From contig DCZO01000024.1 in NCBI GenBank assembly GCA_002331335.1, positions 1-33,311 on the forward strand: a DNA stretch of 33,311 bases, written 5' to 3'. Below the pieces are notes generated by a model. That model was not told where the DNA came from. It worked only from the letters and a program-made list of their open reading frames with translations, and did no database searches. The translations under genes and the position numbers were made by a program. The stretch's first letter is position 1, and each line of letters opens with the position of its first letter. Shown one piece after another: positions 32,195 through 33,311 of this stretch. Source of the DNA: Nitrospira sp. UBA2082 (GTDB taxonomy: Bacteria; Nitrospirota; Nitrospiria; Nitrospirales; Nitrospiraceae).

Positions 32195-32554
32195 TTAGTC
32201 CGCGCAGCCCAATTCCTTCATCGGGCGGACTTCCACGCTGCCGAAACGGGCGGCAGGAAACTGCGCGGCCACGCGAATGGCGTCATTCAGATCTGGGACA
32301 TCGATCATAAGAAACCCGCCTAGCTGCTCCTTTGTCTCGGCAAAGGGTCCATCGGTGGTAGAGATCTTGCCCTCTCGAACTCGCACGGTTGTGGCGGTCT
32401 CCACCGGATGCAACGGAGAGGCCGCAAGCAACTGGCCAGATTTTTGTAACTTTTCGCAGTAGGACATCGCTTCATCCGAGATGGCGCGCCGTTCGTGGCT
32501 TGGGAACGCATTCAAGGTCTTTTCTTCAAGATAGACAAGGCAGAGGTATTTCAT
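32195..32554 (-). CDS. YciI-like DGPF-domain protein, partner of the sigma factor
   Basis: A 119-residue DGPF protein: MKYLCLVYLEEKTLNAFPSH, then ASPLHPVETATTVRVREGK and TTDGPFAETKEQLGGFLMID (DGPF at residues 68-71), ending EVRPMKELGCAD. GGGAGG lies 6 bases before ATG 32554. The sigma gene starts 8 bases after its stop, so the two form one operon. It is a near relative of the product at 21720-22076. ECF42 DGPF partners are thought to influence sigma activity or be its main output; neither is shown here. Confidence 0.94.
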   Translation of the reverse strand: MKYLCLVYLEEKTLNAFPSHERRAISDEAMSYCEKLQKSGQLLAASPLHPVETATTVRVREGKISTTDGPFAETKEQLGGFLMIDVPDLNDAIRVAAQFPAARFGSVEVRPMKELGCAD

Positions 32555-32599
32555 CGTGGCCTCCCGCAGTTAGTGAGATCTAACACCCGGCTGACATAG

Positions 32600-32629
32600 G
32601 ATAGTCGTGGCGCCATTCGAAAATCGACA
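32600..32629 (-). promoter_or_regulatory. ECF42-type promoter of the DGPF-sigma operon
   Basis: Minus strand: TGTCGATTTT starts at 32629, and CGACTATC is at 32607-32600, with a 16-base spacer. TATGTCAGC follows. It lies 45 bases before the DGPF start, giving an autoregulatory loop with the downstream sigma gene. It overlaps the 5' end of the SnoaL remnant on the opposite strand. Confidence 0.75.
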
Positions 32630-32900
32630 AGGGACTCCGGGCGATCTCGCTCCGTCCGGAATTCGTCAGGCCTTGGTAGGGGTTATGGCGCTGAAGCCGG
32701 CGTTGACGATCGAGGCGCAGCAATTTGTGGAGGCGGGCGATGTTGCACAGTACTGCGGTCGATGGAGACTCAACGGCATCGACCCAACGGGCACCGCCGT
32801 GAAACTCGGCGGCCGCTCCTCCGGCATTCTACGGCGTCAGCCTGATGGACGATGGCTGTTCCTGGTGGACAGCCCCTGGGGCACGGACATCGTAATGTAG
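32607..32900 (+). pseudogene. N-terminally truncated SnoaL-like (DUF4440-type) protein
   Basis: The frame from 32607 gives FENRQG, then IRQALVGVMALKPALTIEAQ, FVEAGDVAQYCGRWRLNGID, KLGGRSSGILRRQPDGRW and LFLVDSPWG. These are the second half of DUF4440/SnoaL-like proteins (RW-L-G-DP-G, RRQPDG-W, D-PWG). The N-terminal helix pair of the family, about 40 residues, is missing. The frame begins inside the ECF42-like promoter of the opposite strand and has no ribosome binding site. Probably a broken gene; SnoaL-like genes are normal companions of DGPF loci. Confidence 0.6.
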
Positions 32901-32910
32901 GTCAGCCGAT

Positions 32911-33311
32911 CTATTGTTGTGAGGAGAACCGCAAGCCCGTTGGGGTCGGGGGGCGCACAATCGGCACGGTCGTGATCGTCAATGTAACGGGAACGATGAC
33001 GCTCGACGCACCAGTGGCCGTCACGGAGATCGCTCCACTATAAGTTCCTGCCGCTCGTGTTCCCGCCAAAGCTCTCACAGTCACAGTTCCGTTTCCGGTT
33101 CCTGATCCAGGGGTAAGTGTGAGCCAGTTGGAATTGTCACTCACGGTCCACGTCAGCGTCCCATCTCCGACGTTACTGATTGTCAGCAATTGAGAGGGCG
33201 GATCGATGTCCCCTTGTTGGGTGATAAACGAGAGGGTGCGAGGCGCCGCACCAATCGCTGGTACCGTGGGAGGCGGAGGGGGCGGAGGTGGGGGTGGCGG
33301 CGGAGGGGAAT
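32911..33311 (-). CDS. BACON-like beta-sandwich repeat protein, 5' end cut off
   Basis: Open from the right edge (33311) to a stop at 32911. From the left of the protein: a poly-Pro linker of about 13 residues, then APRTLSFITQQGDIDPPSQL, TISNVGDGTLTWTVSDNSNW and LTLTPGSGTGNGTVTVRALA, ending ITTVPIVRPPTPTGLRFSSQ. The W-x-V-S-D-x-x-W-L, GTG and YSG-I-V pattern is that of BACON/Ig-like domains of secreted or surface proteins. The N-terminus, with any signal peptide or catalytic domain, lies outside the window. Confidence 0.82.
   Translation of the reverse strand, partial: SPPPPPPPPPPPPPTVPAIGAAPRTLSFITQQGDIDPPSQLLTISNVGDGTLTWTVSDNSNWLTLTPGSGTGNGTVTVRALAGTRAAGTYSGAISVTATGASSVIVPVTLTITTVPIVRPPTPTGLRFSSQQ

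Noticed and set aside
1..33311. CRISPR array, tRNA, rRNA, insertion sequence or phage genes
   Set aside because: Looked for regularly spaced repeats, tRNA-like arms, transposase or integrase motifs and terminal repeats; none was convincing.

Overview
The window is bacterial, gene-dense and of moderately high G+C (judged by eye, not computed). The gene set fits a Gram-negative environmental bacterium and would suit Nitrospira (Nitrospirota): an RND efflux operon under a sigma-54 activator with several GAF domains, an ECF sigma factor with DGPF (YciI-like) proteins, and many small stress or detoxification enzymes. No rRNA or marker gene is present, so the taxon is an inference. I saw no tRNA, rRNA, CRISPR array, transposase or integrase.

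Layout. Positions 1-3745 (minus) hold a truncated LuxR-like reading frame, a secreted protein with an HELLH motif, and a subtilisin-like protease that runs off the left edge and overlaps the HELLH gene by ATGA. Positions 3901-9984 (minus) are a run of short genes: TfoX-N protein, methyltransferase, lipoprotein, DUF1059 protein, two lipocalin-like DUF1579-type secreted proteins, SnoaL-like protein, SDR, zinc-ribbon protein, a TetR regulator with two candidate operators, and a DGPF protein. Positions 10123-16177 (minus) are a four-gene RND efflux operon (adaptor, pump, STAS-like protein, outer-membrane factor). It is preceded by a near-consensus -24/-12 promoter and an upstream palindrome. The next gene up, 16613-19198, is a triple-GAF sigma-54 activator. 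Positions 19257-22076 (minus) are a five-gene operon: two DGPF proteins, an Asp-box propeller, a MoaD-like protein with a C-terminal Gly-Gly, and a VOC protein.

Positions 22255-26898 (plus) carry an SDR, an AAC(6')-like GNAT, a Crp/Fnr regulator, a small protein, a methyltransferase and a sterol-desaturase-type membrane protein. Positions 26899-27730 look decayed: a tautomerase whose natural first codon reads ATA, and the frameshifted 3' end of a second ECF sigma gene. Positions 27869-30721 (minus) are a TetR-controlled operon (F420-type reductase, RidA, LLM oxidoreductase) with matching palindromes on both sides of the TetR gene. Positions 30933-32554 (minus) are a DGPF protein plus an intact ECF42-type sigma factor, followed by a truncated SnoaL fragment and a cut-off BACON-like protein.

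The most notable result is a local sigma-factor circuit. Near-identical elements (TGTCGATTTT, then CGACTATC, spacer 16) sit before the DGPF genes at 22076 and 32554, and a looser copy sits before the DGPF gene at 9984. These match the promoter class I recall for ECF42 sigma factors, and the only intact ECF42-like sigma gene seen here is at 32186-30933. Second is the sigma-54 control of the efflux operon.
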